DNA of 64,000 nucleotides from NCBI GenBank assembly GCA_039817385.1, contig JBCBVY010000007.1, forward strand, positions 186,001 to 250,000, written 5' to 3'. Source of the stretch: JBCBCP01 sp039817385 (GTDB lineage: Bacteria > Pseudomonadota > Alphaproteobacteria > Rhodobacterales > Rhodobacteraceae). The translations under genes were made by a program, and so were the position numbers. Position 1 is the first letter of the stretch. Each line of letters opens with the position of its first letter. Shown in pieces: positions 26,961 to 35,567 of the stretch. Under the pieces are notes generated by a model. It saw nothing but the letters and a program-made list of their open reading frames with translations, made no database searches and was not told the origin of the DNA.

Positions 26961-28268
26961 ATGACATTGAAGACATTGCTGGCCACATCCGCCGCCAGCC
27001 TGATCGCGCTGTCGACCGCGGCCACCGCGCAGACCGAGATTAACTTCTGGCACGCAATGGGCGGCCAGCTGGGCGAGCGTACCGATGCCTTTGCAACCAC
27101 GTTCAACGGCCAGCAGGACGCGTGCGTTGTCAACTCCGTCTACCAGGGCAACTACACCGAGACGATGACCGCCGCGATCGCCGCCTTCCGCGCGGGCGAG
27201 CAGCCGCACATCGTGCAGGTCTTCGAGGTTGGCACCGCGACGATGATGGGCGCCGAGGGCGCGGTTTACCCGGTGCACAAGCTGATGGAAGACCAGGGCA
27301 TCGAATTCAACGAGTCCGACTACATCCCCGCCGTCATCTCCTACTACTCCGACACCGATGGCAACATGCTGTCGCTGCCCTTCAACTCCTCCACGCCGGT
27401 GATGTGGGTGAACCTCGACCTCTTCGAGGCAAACAACCTCGAAGTGCCGACGACCTGGGAAGAGACCATCGCCGCCGCGCGCGTTCTGAAAGAGGCTGGT
27501 GTTGCCTCCCCGCTGGGCTTCGGCTGGCAGTCCTGGACCCAGATCGAGAATTTCTCGGCATGGCATGACCTGGAAATTGGCACGATGGAAAACGGCTTTG
27601 CCGGCACCACGACCGAGCTGACCATCAACAACCCCGCCGTGGTCGCGCACCTCGACCGCTTGCAGGACATGGTTGAAGAGGGCCTCTTTGTCTACGCGGG
27701 CCGCCGCGGTGACAGCCGTCCGCAGTTCGTGAACGGCGAAGCGGCGATGTGGATCAACTCCTCTGCCTATTTCGGCGGTTTCGCAGCTGACATTCAGGAC
27801 TTCGAATTCACGCAGGTCCCGATGCCGGTTGACACCGCTGTGCGCGCAGAGCCGCAGAACTCCATCATTGGCGGCGCAACGCTCTGGACGCTGACCGGCC
27901 ATGAGGACGCGGAATACGCCTGCGCGGCGCAGTTCCTGAACTTCCTGTCCGGCACCGAGCAGCAGGCCGACTGGGCGCAGGCGACGGGCTATGTTCCAAT
28001 CACCAACGCCGCCGCCGAGCTTATGCAGGAGCGCGGCTTCTTTGCTGAGAACCCGGGCACCGACGTTGCGATCACGCAGCTGAGCCTGAGCGAGCCGACC
28101 GCAAACTCCCGCGGCCTGCGCTTTGGCAACTTCGTTCAGATCCGCGACATCATCAACGAAGAGATGGAAGCGATCTGGGCGGGCGACAAGACCGCACAGG
28201 ATGCAATGGACGCCGCGGTTGAGCGCGGCAACGAGCTGCTGCGCCGCTTTGAAGCGACCAACGGCTAA
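26961..28268 (+). CDS. ugpB: Glycerol-3-phosphate ABC transporter, periplasmic binding protein
   Basis: UgpB (435 aa) captures sn-glycerol-3-phosphate or its diesters in the periplasm. The signal peptide is MTLKTLLATSAASLIALSTA. The N-terminal lobe, INFWHAMGGQLGERTDAFATTFN followed by QGNYTETMTAAIAAFRAGEQPHIVQVFEVGTATMM, parallels E. coli UgpB as I know it. The start at 26961 is preferred to the ATG at 26955 because GGGGAG at 26948-26953 is then seven bases away. It is the first gene of ugpBAEC and has its own downstream hairpin. Confidence 0.92.
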   Translation: MTLKTLLATSAASLIALSTAATAQTEINFWHAMGGQLGERTDAFATTFNGQQDACVVNSVYQGNYTETMTAAIAAFRAGEQPHIVQVFEVGTATMMGAEGAVYPVHKLMEDQGIEFNESDYIPAVISYYSDTDGNMLSLPFNSSTPVMWVNLDLFEANNLEVPTTWEETIAAARVLKEAGVASPLGFGWQSWTQIENFSAWHDLEIGTMENGFAGTTTELTINNPAVVAHLDRLQDMVEEGLFVYAGRRGDSRPQFVNGEAAMWINSSAYFGGFAADIQDFEFTQVPMPVDTAVRAEPQNSIIGGATLWTLTGHEDAEYACAAQFLNFLSGTEQQADWAQATGYVPITNAAAELMQERGFFAENPGTDVAITQLSLSEPTANSRGLRFGNFVQIRDIINEEMEAIWAGDKTAQDAMDAAVERGNELLRRFEATNG

Positions 28269-28287
28269 ACCGCCTGTTTAACGCCTG

Positions 28288-28316
28288 ACCGGCCGGAGAG
28301 ACACGCTCCGGCCGGT
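28288..28316 (+). terminator. Hairpin between ugpB and ugpA
   Basis: ACCGGCCGGAG (28288-28298) pairs with CTCCGGCCGGT (28306-28316) around a 7-nt loop, followed by TTCCTTTTAT. It lies 31 bp before ugpA. Such hairpins after binding-protein genes commonly allow partial termination or protect the upstream mRNA, so UgpB is made in excess over the permeases. Confidence 0.8.
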
Positions 28317-28346
28317 TTCCTTTTATCCTGCTGACCGCTGAGCCTG

Positions 28347-29231
28347 ATGGAAAAACGCGTCGTCTTCAAAAGCCGCTGGCTGCCCTACCTTCTGGTGGCG
28401 CCGCAGATTGTCATCACGCTCGTCTTTTTTATCTGGCCCGCCTATCAGGCGCTGGAAACTTCCTTTTACCTCGAAGACGTCTTCGGCTTCTCCCGCACCT
28501 TCGTGGGGCTGGAGAATTTCACCCGTCTGTTTGGCGATGACGGCTACCTGCGCAGCTTCTGGACAACCTTTGTCTTTGGCTTTGCGGTCACCTTCTTGTC
28601 CATGTCGATGGCACTGGGCCTTGCAGTGGCCGCCAACCGCGTGATCCGTACCGCAACCCTTTATCGCACCTTCCTGATCTGGCCCTACGCGGTGGCCCCG
28701 GCACTGGCAGGGGTCTTGTGGTTCTTCATGATGAACCCGACGCTGGGCATCATCGCCTACATGCTCGAAGTGGTCTGGGGCGTGGACTGGAACCACTATG
28801 TCAATGGCGATCAGGCCCTGCTGATGGTGATCATCGCCGCAGCGTGGAAGCAGATTTCGTACAACTTCCTGTTCTTCCTCGCGGCGCTGCAATCCATCCC
28901 CAAATCGATGATCGAAGCGGCCGCCATCGACGGCGCCAACCCGGGCCGCCGGTTCTGGACCATCGTCTTTCCGCTGATCAGCCCAACAACCTTTTTCCTG
29001 CTCGTCGTGAACCTCGTCTACGCGTTCTTCGACACCTTCGCGATTATCCACGCGACGACCTCGGGCGGGCCCGCCGACGCGACCTCGATCCTTGTCTACA
29101 AAGTCTACTCCACCGGCTTTGTCGGGCAGGACTACGGATCGTCCGCGGCGCAATCGGTGATCCTGATGGCCATCGTCATCGCGATGACCTTCATCCAGTT
29201 CCGCTATGTCGAACGCAAGGTGCAGTACTGA
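28347..29231 (+). CDS. ugpA: Glycerol-3-phosphate ABC transporter permease UgpA
   Basis: A six-helix inner-membrane permease of 294 aa. The N-terminus FKSRWLPYLLVAPQIVITLVFFIWPA and the EAAAIDGANPGRRFWTIVFPLISP coupling motif (the EAA loop) are almost textbook UgpA. It pairs with UgpE to form the pore and contacts the UgpC ATPase. Its stop shares one base with the ugpE start (TGATG), indicating translational coupling. Confidence 0.93.
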   Translation: MEKRVVFKSRWLPYLLVAPQIVITLVFFIWPAYQALETSFYLEDVFGFSRTFVGLENFTRLFGDDGYLRSFWTTFVFGFAVTFLSMSMALGLAVAANRVIRTATLYRTFLIWPYAVAPALAGVLWFFMMNPTLGIIAYMLEVVWGVDWNHYVNGDQALLMVIIAAAWKQISYNFLFFLAALQSIPKSMIEAAAIDGANPGRRFWTIVFPLISPTTFFLLVVNLVYAFFDTFAIIHATTSGGPADATSILVYKVYSTGFVGQDYGSSAAQSVILMAIVIAMTFIQFRYVERKVQY

Positions 29232-30079
29232 TGGTCGAAAACCGCCCCTGGCTTGCCGTGCTGACCCATGTTGTCCTCATCGCGGGGATCGCGTTCCTGT
29301 GTTTCCCCGTCTGGATGGCGCTCGTCGCCTCCACCCATAGTGGCGAGGCGTTGTCTCAAAGCCCGATCCCGATGTGGTTCGGCAACCAGGGGTTTGAAAA
29401 TTACAGCATCCTTTTGTCCGGTGGGGTGGATGCGGCAGGCGGCGTGCCGGTCGCGCGCATGATGTGGAACAGCCTGATCATGGCGGTTGGCATCACTTTT
29501 GGCAAAATCGCGATCTCACTCATCAGCGCCTTTGCGATTGTCTATTTCCGCTTCCCGTTCCGGATGCTATTTTTCTGGATGATCTTCATCACCCTGATGC
29601 TGCCGGTGGAGGTGCGCATCCTGCCCACCTACGACGTGGTCGCCTCGCTCGGGATGCTGAACAGCTATTCGGGGCTGATCATTCCGCTGATTGCCTCGGC
29701 CACGGCGACGTTCCTGTTCCGGCAGTTCTTCATGACGATCCCGGATGAGCTGGTGGAGGCGGCGCGGATCGACCGCGCAGGCCCGGTGCGGTTCTTCTTT
29801 GACATCCTGCTGCCCCTGTCCAAGACGAACATCGCGGCGCTCTTCATCATCCTCTTCATCTTTGGCTGGAACCAGTATCTCTGGCCGTTCCTGATCACCA
29901 CAGACACCGACCTTTACACCATCGTGATGGGCATCCAGCGCATGGTGAATATCGGCGAGGGGGTCCCGATCTGGCACCTGACGATGGGCACGGCGGTGCT
30001 TGCGATGATCCCGCCGGTGATTGTGGTGCTGGCGATGCAGCGGCTCTTTGTGAAGGGCCTTGTGGAAAGCGAGAAGTAA
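29231..30079 (+). CDS. ugpE: Glycerol-3-phosphate ABC transporter permease UgpE
   Basis: A 282-aa permease starting MVENRPWLAVLTHVVLIAGI, the UgpE N-terminus. It has FFWMIFITLMLPVEVRILPT and the EAA loop ELVEAARIDRAGPVRFFFDILLPLSKTN, and ends VKGLVESEK. These match E. coli UgpE over their length. It is encoded between ugpA (1-bp overlap) and ugpC (4-bp gap). Confidence 0.93.
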   Translation: MVENRPWLAVLTHVVLIAGIAFLCFPVWMALVASTHSGEALSQSPIPMWFGNQGFENYSILLSGGVDAAGGVPVARMMWNSLIMAVGITFGKIAISLISAFAIVYFRFPFRMLFFWMIFITLMLPVEVRILPTYDVVASLGMLNSYSGLIIPLIASATATFLFRQFFMTIPDELVEAARIDRAGPVRFFFDILLPLSKTNIAALFIILFIFGWNQYLWPFLITTDTDLYTIVMGIQRMVNIGEGVPIWHLTMGTAVLAMIPPVIVVLAMQRLFVKGLVESEK

Positions 30080-30083
30080 GGCG

Positions 30084-31115
30084 ATGGCACAGGTATCCTT
30101 GGCCGGGATTGGCAAGACATATCCGGGCGGCGTGACCGCCGTTGCGGGGGCGAGCGTTGATATCGCCGATGGCGAATTCATCGTCCTGGTCGGCCCGTCA
30201 GGCTGCGGCAAATCCACGATCCTGCGCATGATCGCGGGGCTGGAGACCGTGACCGAAGGCACGATTTCCATCGGCGGCCGGGTCGTGAATGACCTTGAGC
30301 CGGGGGCACGCGACATCGCGATGGTGTTCCAGAACTACGCGCTTTATCCGCATATGTCGGTGCGCCGGAACATGGAATACGGGCTGCGCAACCAGGGGAT
30401 GCCGCGCGCGCAGATCGAGGCGCGGATTGCAGAGGCGGCCGCGACGTTGCAGATCGAGCGCTTTTTGGACCGCAAGCCGGGGCAGCTCTCGGGCGGGCAG
30501 CGCCAGCGCGTCGCGATGGGCCGCGCGATTGTGCGCGAGCCCGCGGTGTTTCTCTTTGATGAGCCGCTGTCGAACCTAGACGCCAAGCTGCGCACCCAGC
30601 TGCGCGCGGAGCTGAAGGATCTGCACCAGCGACTTGGCGCGACCTTTGTGTTCGTGACCCACGACCAGGTCGAAGCGATGAGCCTCGCCGACCGGATCGT
30701 CATCATGTCCGAAGGCCGGATCGAGCAGATCGGCACCCCGATGGAGCTGTACCGCAGCCCCGCAAGCGTGTTCGTCGCAGAGTTCATCGGCGCCCCGCCC
30801 ATGAACGTCTTCCCCCGGGCGTCCGAGGCGGGCCGCGCCTTTGCCACGCTGACACGCGGCGTCCCGGCAGAGGCCACCCAGATCGGCATCCGCCCCGAAG
30901 CGCTTGCGATTGCCCCCGAAGGCCCCTGCGCGCGCATCAGCCTGATCGAAGCCCTCGGCGCCGAAACGCTCGTGCATCTGCGCATCGGAGAGGACACGGT
31001 GATCCTCCGCTCCGGCCACCTGCCAGACCTGCGCGAAGGGCAAGAGGTGTGCCTGAGCCTGCCCGAGGGCCGCGCGACGTTCTTTGGCGGTGATGGTCGC
31101 AGCTTGTCGGGCTAG
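30084..31115 (+). CDS. ugpC: Glycerol-3-phosphate ABC transporter ATPase UgpC
   Basis: The MalK-type ATPase of the ugp system, 343 aa. Walker A is GPSGCGKST, the Q-loop VFQNYALYPHM, the signature LSGGQRQRV, Walker B FLFDEPLSNLD, and the switch histidine is in VTHDQ. A C-terminal TOBE-type domain follows from about residue 235. Last gene of the operon. No ugpQ diesterase follows; instead the AT-rich island begins about 140 bp downstream. Confidence 0.92.
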   Translation: MAQVSLAGIGKTYPGGVTAVAGASVDIADGEFIVLVGPSGCGKSTILRMIAGLETVTEGTISIGGRVVNDLEPGARDIAMVFQNYALYPHMSVRRNMEYGLRNQGMPRAQIEARIAEAAATLQIERFLDRKPGQLSGGQRQRVAMGRAIVREPAVFLFDEPLSNLDAKLRTQLRAELKDLHQRLGATFVFVTHDQVEAMSLADRIVIMSEGRIEQIGTPMELYRSPASVFVAEFIGAPPMNVFPRASEAGRAFATLTRGVPAEATQIGIRPEALAIAPEGPCARISLIEALGAETLVHLRIGEDTVILRSGHLPDLREGQEVCLSLPEGRATFFGGDGRSLSG

Positions 31116-31251
31116 GAGCTGGCTGGCGCCACTTTCGGAAGCGGTTGGCGTCAACTTGGCTGCATACAGTTTTAGCACCTTGGCGCTGGAAAATGCGCCG
31201 GGTCCAGCTCAGCTGGACTTGCGCTAGGTTTGCGAACAAATCTGAGGAAAA

Positions 31252-31295
31252 TGGCTCCGACGGTTAGGATCGAACCCACGATCAAATTATTGACG
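31252..31295 (-). repeat. Degenerate copy of the tRNA-Asn 3' half (candidate attachment site)
   Basis: TGGCTCCGACGGTTAGGATC and the following bases match the 3' half of the tRNA-Asn gene at 31997-32040 at about 35 of 44 positions. The match covers the CCA end, acceptor strand and T-arm (GGATCGAACC). It is in the same orientation as the intact tRNA and lies 745 bp from it, with a single AT-rich gene between. This is what an old integration event at a tRNA 3' end would leave; no integrase remains. Confidence 0.6.
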
Positions 31296-31877
31296 CTCAG
31301 TCTCACGCAAAAGAACAAGCTTCGGGCGAGGTTTTCCTGCAATAGACGACCTGTAGATCGCTCGAAGTTCTTCCTCAGCTCCCCAGAGTGAGTTCGCAAC
31401 GTAAGTAGTTGAACTGAACTTAAACCATCCCCGTAATTTTACGTCTTCGTGCATATTTTCTCTGGCTGAAACCACTGCTATTGCCAAGCCGAGCAAAAAT
31501 ATCGGCGGAAATTCCCACGACGCATCGTTTTCGTTTGCTCCAGTGGAAATGCGAGTGCCATCGAAATTATCGAATGACATTCTCCTGTCCAACTCCGCTT
31601 CATGTGTTAGTGGGTTCCGTGCTAATTTCCAAATGGCTTCCGGCAACGACACTCCTCGAACAGTGAAATCTTTGTTTACGATATTCCAAGTAATTGCTGT
31701 AATAATATCCTGCTGATCATGAACAAAGCTTTTGAACCTTTGCCCATTTCCCAGTTTTGGACGCCGTTTTTTTGCTGTTGCTTCAATAGCCGCAAAAATC
31801 AGTATCGCTGCATCATCAAAGTGACCACCCTCTAGATCGCCGAGCGCTTTATCAATGCGCTTCCCGATTCCGCTCAT
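31287..31877 (-). CDS. Unknown protein in AT-rich tRNA-flanked island
   Basis: A 196-aa protein I do not recognise. It starts MSGIGKRIDKALGDLEGGHF, then DDAAILIFAAIEATAKKRRPK, a mostly helical N-terminal region. A later conserved-looking stretch is NPLTHEAELDRRMSFDNFDG. There is one hydrophobic stretch (EFPPIFLLGLAIAVVSA). The GC content and codon use are clearly lower than in every neighbour, indicating transfer. It lies between tRNA-Asn and a decayed tRNA fragment. The helical start with an H..E pattern recalls HEPN-like or abortive-infection accessory proteins, but this is only a guess. Confidence 0.6.
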   Translation of the reverse strand: MSGIGKRIDKALGDLEGGHFDDAAILIFAAIEATAKKRRPKLGNGQRFKSFVHDQQDIITAITWNIVNKDFTVRGVSLPEAIWKLARNPLTHEAELDRRMSFDNFDGTRISTGANENDASWEFPPIFLLGLAIAVVSARENMHEDVKLRGWFKFSSTTYVANSLWGAEEELRAIYRSSIAGKPRPKLVLLRETERQ

Positions 31878-31996
31878 CTTGCATGCTTACTCTCAGGTCA
31901 GGTTGCCGACAGCTTCGCGAGGCCATCAAATGGCATGCATGCGGAGCCCAAAAAATGTACGAACACCAGGTAGTAGCCTGTAATTAAGAGATTAAT

Positions 31997-32071
31997 TGGC
32001 TCCGGCGGTAGGGATCGAACCTACGACCAATTGATTAACAGTCAACTGCTCTACCGCTGAGCTACGCCGGA
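31997..32071 (-). tRNA. tRNA-Asn (anticodon GTT)
   Basis: A complete 75-nt cloverleaf on the minus strand. The acceptor TCCGGCG pairs with CGCCGGA, discriminator G, and CCA is encoded (31997-31999). The D-arm is GCTC/GAGC, the anticodon loop CTGTTAA in the stem GTTGA/TCAAT, and the T-arm GTAGG-TTCGATC-CCTAC. Its 3' end borders the AT-rich island. Confidence 0.95.
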
Positions 32072-32148
32072 ACGGTCTCGGCGATATAGCAACGGGATTC
32101 TGGGGCGTCCAGAGGGATTTGGGGCGTCTTGGGCAAAAAAGAGTGCCC

Positions 32149-33057
32149 TCAGGACAGGGCGAAGGTGGCGGCTGCGCTCAGGGGGCCGTCGTGGTGCACA
32201 CGGCCCTTGCCCAGCAGGTCGATCAGGTGAGCGAGCACGTTGCGCGTCGCAGCGGGCAGAAGGGCGGGGGGCGTGTCGGTGTAGATCGCTTGCGCCAGCG
32301 CGGCGGCGGTTTGCGGGCCGTTGCGCAGTGCCTCCAGTATGGCGGCCTCACGGGCGCGCCTATGGGCCACCAACCAGTCGAGGCGGGCGTTTGGCGCCGT
32401 GATTGGGGCGCCGTGACCGGGGTAGAAAATGCGCCAGTCCCGCGCGTACAGCCGCACGCAGGAGGCCATGAAATCCGTCAGGTCCCCATCGGGCGGAGAC
32501 ACCAGCGAACTCGCCCAGCCCATCACGTGATCTGCTGTGAGGCATGCGTCCCCCATTGCCAGCGCGATGTGATTGCCGAGATGGCCCGGGGTGTGGATGA
32601 CCTCCAGCTGCCAATCCGCGCCTTCCAGCACCTCGCCATCCACCAGCGCGCGGTCCGGCACAAATCCTGCGTCGATCCCTTCGCCGCCGCCCGCCAGGCC
32701 CGTCTCCGCAAGGCGCTGCATGACCGCGCTGCGCCCCGCCGCCGCATCGCCAAAGGCCAGCACCGGCGCGCCGGTCCGCGCGGCCAGCGGGCGGGCAAGG
32801 GGGCTGTGGTCGATATGCGTGTGGGTGACGATGATCATGCGCACCGGCGTCGCGCCGATTGCGCTCAGGATCGCCTCCAGATGCGCCGCGCTCTCCGGGC
32901 CCGGGTCGATCACGGCCAGATCGGCCTGACCTACGATATAGCTGTTTGTGCCCCGATAGGTCATGGGCGATGGGTTCGGTGCCACGATGCGGCGCAGGCG
33001 CGGCTCCATCCCCTCGGCCACGCCGATGGGCGGATCGAAATCATCAGGCGGGGTCAT
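32149..33057 (-). CDS. Metallo-beta-lactamase-fold hydrolase (LACTB2/glyoxalase II-like)
   Basis: A 302-aa MBL-fold enzyme. Zinc ligands lie in THTHIDHSPL, HTPGHLGNH, CLTADHVMGW and FYPGHGAP. The N-terminal NPSPMTYRGTNSYIVGQADLAVIDPGP and the C-terminal helical winged domain (REAAILEALRNGPQTAAALAQAIY) place it with LACTB2-type hydrolases. The substrate is unknown. The start at 33057 has GAAAGG upstream; the frame is open much further but runs antisense to the histidine kinase gene. It is divergent from that kinase. Confidence 0.85.
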   Translation of the reverse strand: MTPPDDFDPPIGVAEGMEPRLRRIVAPNPSPMTYRGTNSYIVGQADLAVIDPGPESAAHLEAILSAIGATPVRMIIVTHTHIDHSPLARPLAARTGAPVLAFGDAAAGRSAVMQRLAETGLAGGGEGIDAGFVPDRALVDGEVLEGADWQLEVIHTPGHLGNHIALAMGDACLTADHVMGWASSLVSPPDGDLTDFMASCVRLYARDWRIFYPGHGAPITAPNARLDWLVAHRRAREAAILEALRNGPQTAAALAQAIYTDTPPALLPAATRNVLAHLIDLLGKGRVHHDGPLSAAATFALS

Positions 33058-33102
33058 GGGCGGGCCTTTCGCATGGGGGCGTGCAGGGCTACGGTCTAGC
33101 CC

Positions 33103-34413
33103 ATGAAGATCACGTGGCTCAAACACTATATGCCGCGCAGCCTGTATGGCCGCGCGGCGCTGATCCTGCTTCTGCCGGTGGTGTTCCTGCAACTGGTGGT
33201 CACGGTCCTGTTCACCCAGCGCCATTTCGAGGACGTCACCCGCCAGATGAGCGATGCGGCCCTGCGCGAAGTGCGCCTTGCCCTGCGGGTGATCGAGGAG
33301 GAGGCGCGCAGCGACGGGGTGCTCCGGGCGACGATCCCGGAGCTTGACATCACCGTACGCGCCATCCCTGCGGCGGATCTGGAGGGGCCGGATTTCCGTA
33401 CATGGGACGACTTTTCGGGGCGCATCATCACCGAGCGGTTCAACGCCCAGCTGCCCCAGCTGCGCCGGGTGCTGCTGACGGCGGAAAAGCGGGTGCTTTT
33501 GCGCATGGACAGCGGCGTTGGCCCGATCGAGTTGAACTTCGAACGGCGGCGGCTGTCGGCGTCGAACCCGCATCAGCTGTTTGTGAACATGGTGTTCTTC
33601 GGGATTGTGATCACGGTCATCGCCCTCATCTACCTGCGCAACCAGCTGCGCCCGATCAAGCGGCTGGCCGCAGCTGCCGAAGCCTTTGGCCGGGGCCGGG
33701 TGGAGCCGTTCGCGCCCGCGGGCGCGACGGAGGTGCGCGCGGCCGGGGCGGCCTTTGTCAACATGCGAAACCGGATCGAGCGGCAGATGGAGACGCGCAC
33801 GCTCATGCTGTCCGGGGTGAGCCATGATCTGCGCACGCCGCTCACGCGGATGCGGCTCGCGCTGTCGTTGCTGGACGACGCGGACCGGACGCCGCTGGGG
33901 CGGGATGTGGACGAGATGCAGGCGATGATCGACGCCTTCCTCGACTTTGCGAAGGGCGCGCAGGAAGGCGCGCCGGAGCCTGTGGACCCCATCGCGCTCG
34001 CGCGCGGCGTGGTGGAGGATGCGCAGCGCGCGGGCCTGCCGGTGCGCCTTGTGGCAGCAGACGGGGCAGGGCAGGTGACCTTGCGACCGGGCGCAATGCG
34101 GCGGGCGCTGTCCAACCTTGTCAGCAACGCGGCGCGTTATGGGGGCCGGGCGGAGGTGTCCGTCATGCTGACCGAAAAATCCCTGCGCTTTCGGGTCGAA
34201 GATGATGGCCCTGGTATCGCAGAGGCGGACCGGGAACGGGCCATCCGTCCCTTTTTGCGGCTGGATGCGGCGCGCAACCAGGACAAGGGCGGGGGCACGG
34301 GCCTTGGCCTCGCCATCGCCACGGATATCGCCCGCGCGCATGGCGGCACGTTGCGGCTTGGCGAATCTGAACGGCTGGGCGGGCTTCAGGCGGATATCGT
34401 GATCGCGCGTTAG
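33103..34413 (+). CDS. EnvZ-like sensor histidine kinase (orphan)
   Basis: A 436-aa membrane kinase. Helix 1 is at residues 16-38, a periplasmic region of about 115 residues follows, and helix 2 lies at about 163-183, then HAMP (RNQLRPIKRLAAAAEAFGRG). The HisKA box is SGVSHDLRTPLTRMRLAL with the phospho-His; the ATPase has NLVSNAARYGG (N box), DDGPGI (G1) and GGGTGLGLAI (G2). The HAMP and SHDLRTPLTR regions are OmpR-partner EnvZ-like. No response regulator is adjacent, so its partner lies elsewhere. Confidence 0.88.
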   Translation: MKITWLKHYMPRSLYGRAALILLLPVVFLQLVVTVLFTQRHFEDVTRQMSDAALREVRLALRVIEEEARSDGVLRATIPELDITVRAIPAADLEGPDFRTWDDFSGRIITERFNAQLPQLRRVLLTAEKRVLLRMDSGVGPIELNFERRRLSASNPHQLFVNMVFFGIVITVIALIYLRNQLRPIKRLAAAAEAFGRGRVEPFAPAGATEVRAAGAAFVNMRNRIERQMETRTLMLSGVSHDLRTPLTRMRLALSLLDDADRTPLGRDVDEMQAMIDAFLDFAKGAQEGAPEPVDPIALARGVVEDAQRAGLPVRLVAADGAGQVTLRPGAMRRALSNLVSNAARYGGRAEVSVMLTEKSLRFRVEDDGPGIAEADRERAIRPFLRLDAARNQDKGGGTGLGLAIATDIARAHGGTLRLGESERLGGLQADIVIAR

Positions 34414-34453
34414 GCTCCGCGGGTGACGCTCCGGCAGGCTTGCCGCAGGGCGC

Positions 34454-34467
34454 GCAAACCGGTTTGC
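34454..34467. repeat. 14-bp intergenic palindrome
   Basis: GCAAACCGGTTTGC is a perfect dyad in the 79-bp gap between the histidine kinase and the hot-dog protein genes. It resembles the AAACC/GGTTT hairpins near 1.6 kb and may attenuate transcription between these co-directional genes. Confidence 0.4.
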
Positions 34468-34492
34468 TCCGTCAAAACAGGAGGAGACCCCC

Positions 34493-34939
34493 ATGAGCCC
34501 CTACGACATGATCCGCGCCCAGCTCAGCCAGATGGTGCCGTTCGCCAACCACGTGGGTGTGGAGGTGCTGGAGGTTGGCGACGGGACGGGCCGCACGGCG
34601 CTGGACCAGCGGGAGGAGACTTCCAACCACATCAAGTCCCAGCACGCAGGCGCGATGTTCACGCTGGGCGAGGCGGCCTCCGGCGCGGCTTTGGCAGGCG
34701 CCTTGGCGCCCGTGATGCTGGAGGTCCGGCCCGTCGCCGCCGGGGCCGAGATCAAATACGTGAAGATCGCGAAGGGCCGGCTTGAGGCCCATGCGACAAC
34801 CGAACGTCCGGGCGCCGACCTGCTGGCCGAACTGGCGGACGTGGGCAAGGTCGCCTTTGACGTGAACGTGGATATCCGCGACGCAGGCGGCGACACGGTT
34901 GTCACCATGCGCGTCGGCTGGCATGTGAAAAAGGGGTGA
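34493..34939 (+). CDS. PaaI/DUF4442-type hot-dog fold protein
   Basis: A 148-aa hot-dog fold protein, probably a thioesterase-like enzyme. The central helix carries SNHIKSQHAGAMFTLGEAASGAAL, matching the PaaI/DUF4442 (YiiD) pattern. The strands that follow include EIKYVKIAKGRLEAHA and VDIRDAGGDTVVTMRVGWHVKK. A strong AGGAGGA precedes the start. The acyl substrate is unknown. It ends nine bases before the tRNA(CAT) gene on the other strand. Confidence 0.8.
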   Translation: MSPYDMIRAQLSQMVPFANHVGVEVLEVGDGTGRTALDQREETSNHIKSQHAGAMFTLGEAASGAALAGALAPVMLEVRPVAAGAEIKYVKIAKGRLEAHATTERPGADLLAELADVGKVAFDVNVDIRDAGGDTVVTMRVGWHVKKG

Positions 34940-34948
34940 GAGGCGGCA

Positions 34949-35025
34949 TGGTAGGCCCGGCAGGACTTGAACCCGCAACCAAAGCGTTATGAGCGCTCTG
35001 CTCTAACCAATTGAGCTACAGGCCC
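34949..35025 (-). tRNA. tRNA with anticodon CAT, probably tRNA-Ile2 (lysidine type)
   Basis: A complete 77-nt cloverleaf on the minus strand with encoded CCA (34949-34951). The anticodon loop is CTCATAA in the stem AGCGCT-like arm, and the T-arm is GCGGGTTCAAGTCCTGC. It lacks the initiator features. The acceptor has C4-G69 and C5-G68, which I recall as determinants for TilS modification of tRNA-Ile2. The stem also differs from the alphaproteobacterial elongator tRNA-Met I remember. Met remains possible. Confidence 0.85.
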
Positions 35026-35077
35026 GCCTGCGCAAGTGGCTACCGATGCCGCAAGGTGCGGTCAAGAGGAGGACGCG

Positions 35078-35509
35078 ATGACAGATACCCAGATTGTGCG
35101 CCGCTTTGCGGTGGTCACCCTGATCGTCTACGCGGCGGTCGCGGCGGTGACGATGATCTTGCAAGCCGTCGCCAATTACGAAAGCGGCGCGGGCCTCGGC
35201 CTCGTGACGATCATCGTGCCCGCGCTCGAGGCCGGACAAACGCAGGCGCGGCGCACGGGGCAGGCGCTGGACGGCGCACGGATGTGGAAGCTGTCGGGCA
35301 TCTTTGGCCTCGTGTCGCTGGTGCTGTCGAGCGCGCTGGCCTTTGCGGCCTCCCTGGTGCTGGGCCTGAACGAGATTGCGCAGATGATGGCGGGCGCGGC
35401 CCCGGGCCAGCTTGCGCTCTTTGCGCTGGTGGTGCTGGCCATCTACATCCTCGCGGGGCGCCTGTTCCTCGGCTTTGGCCAACGGCTGGAGTTGAACCGC
35501 CGCAGCTAA
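35078..35509 (+). CDS. ABZJ_00895-like small membrane protein
   Basis: A 143-aa protein with about four membrane helices (residues 9-30, about 38-50, 70-90 and 108-130). The layout of an N-terminal helix, a central LEAGQTQARRTGQALDGARMWKLS segment and paired C-terminal helices suggests the ABZJ_00895 family, whose function is unknown. The start at 35078 has a strong GAGGAGG; the longer frame from 35036 overlaps no signal. It lies between a tRNA gene and purM. Confidence 0.6.
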   Translation: MTDTQIVRRFAVVTLIVYAAVAAVTMILQAVANYESGAGLGLVTIIVPALEAGQTQARRTGQALDGARMWKLSGIFGLVSLVLSSALAFAASLVLGLNEIAQMMAGAAPGQLALFALVVLAIYILAGRLFLGFGQRLELNRRS

Positions 35510-35567
35510 GGGGCATGGACGGCGGTCCCGCCGCGCGCTATCGGGGCGCAAAGATCGGAGGCGCGCC

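Noticed and set aside
31252..32071. Intact prophage or integrative element at tRNA-Asn
   Set aside because: Only one gene and a decayed tRNA fragment remain; no integrase, no phage genes.
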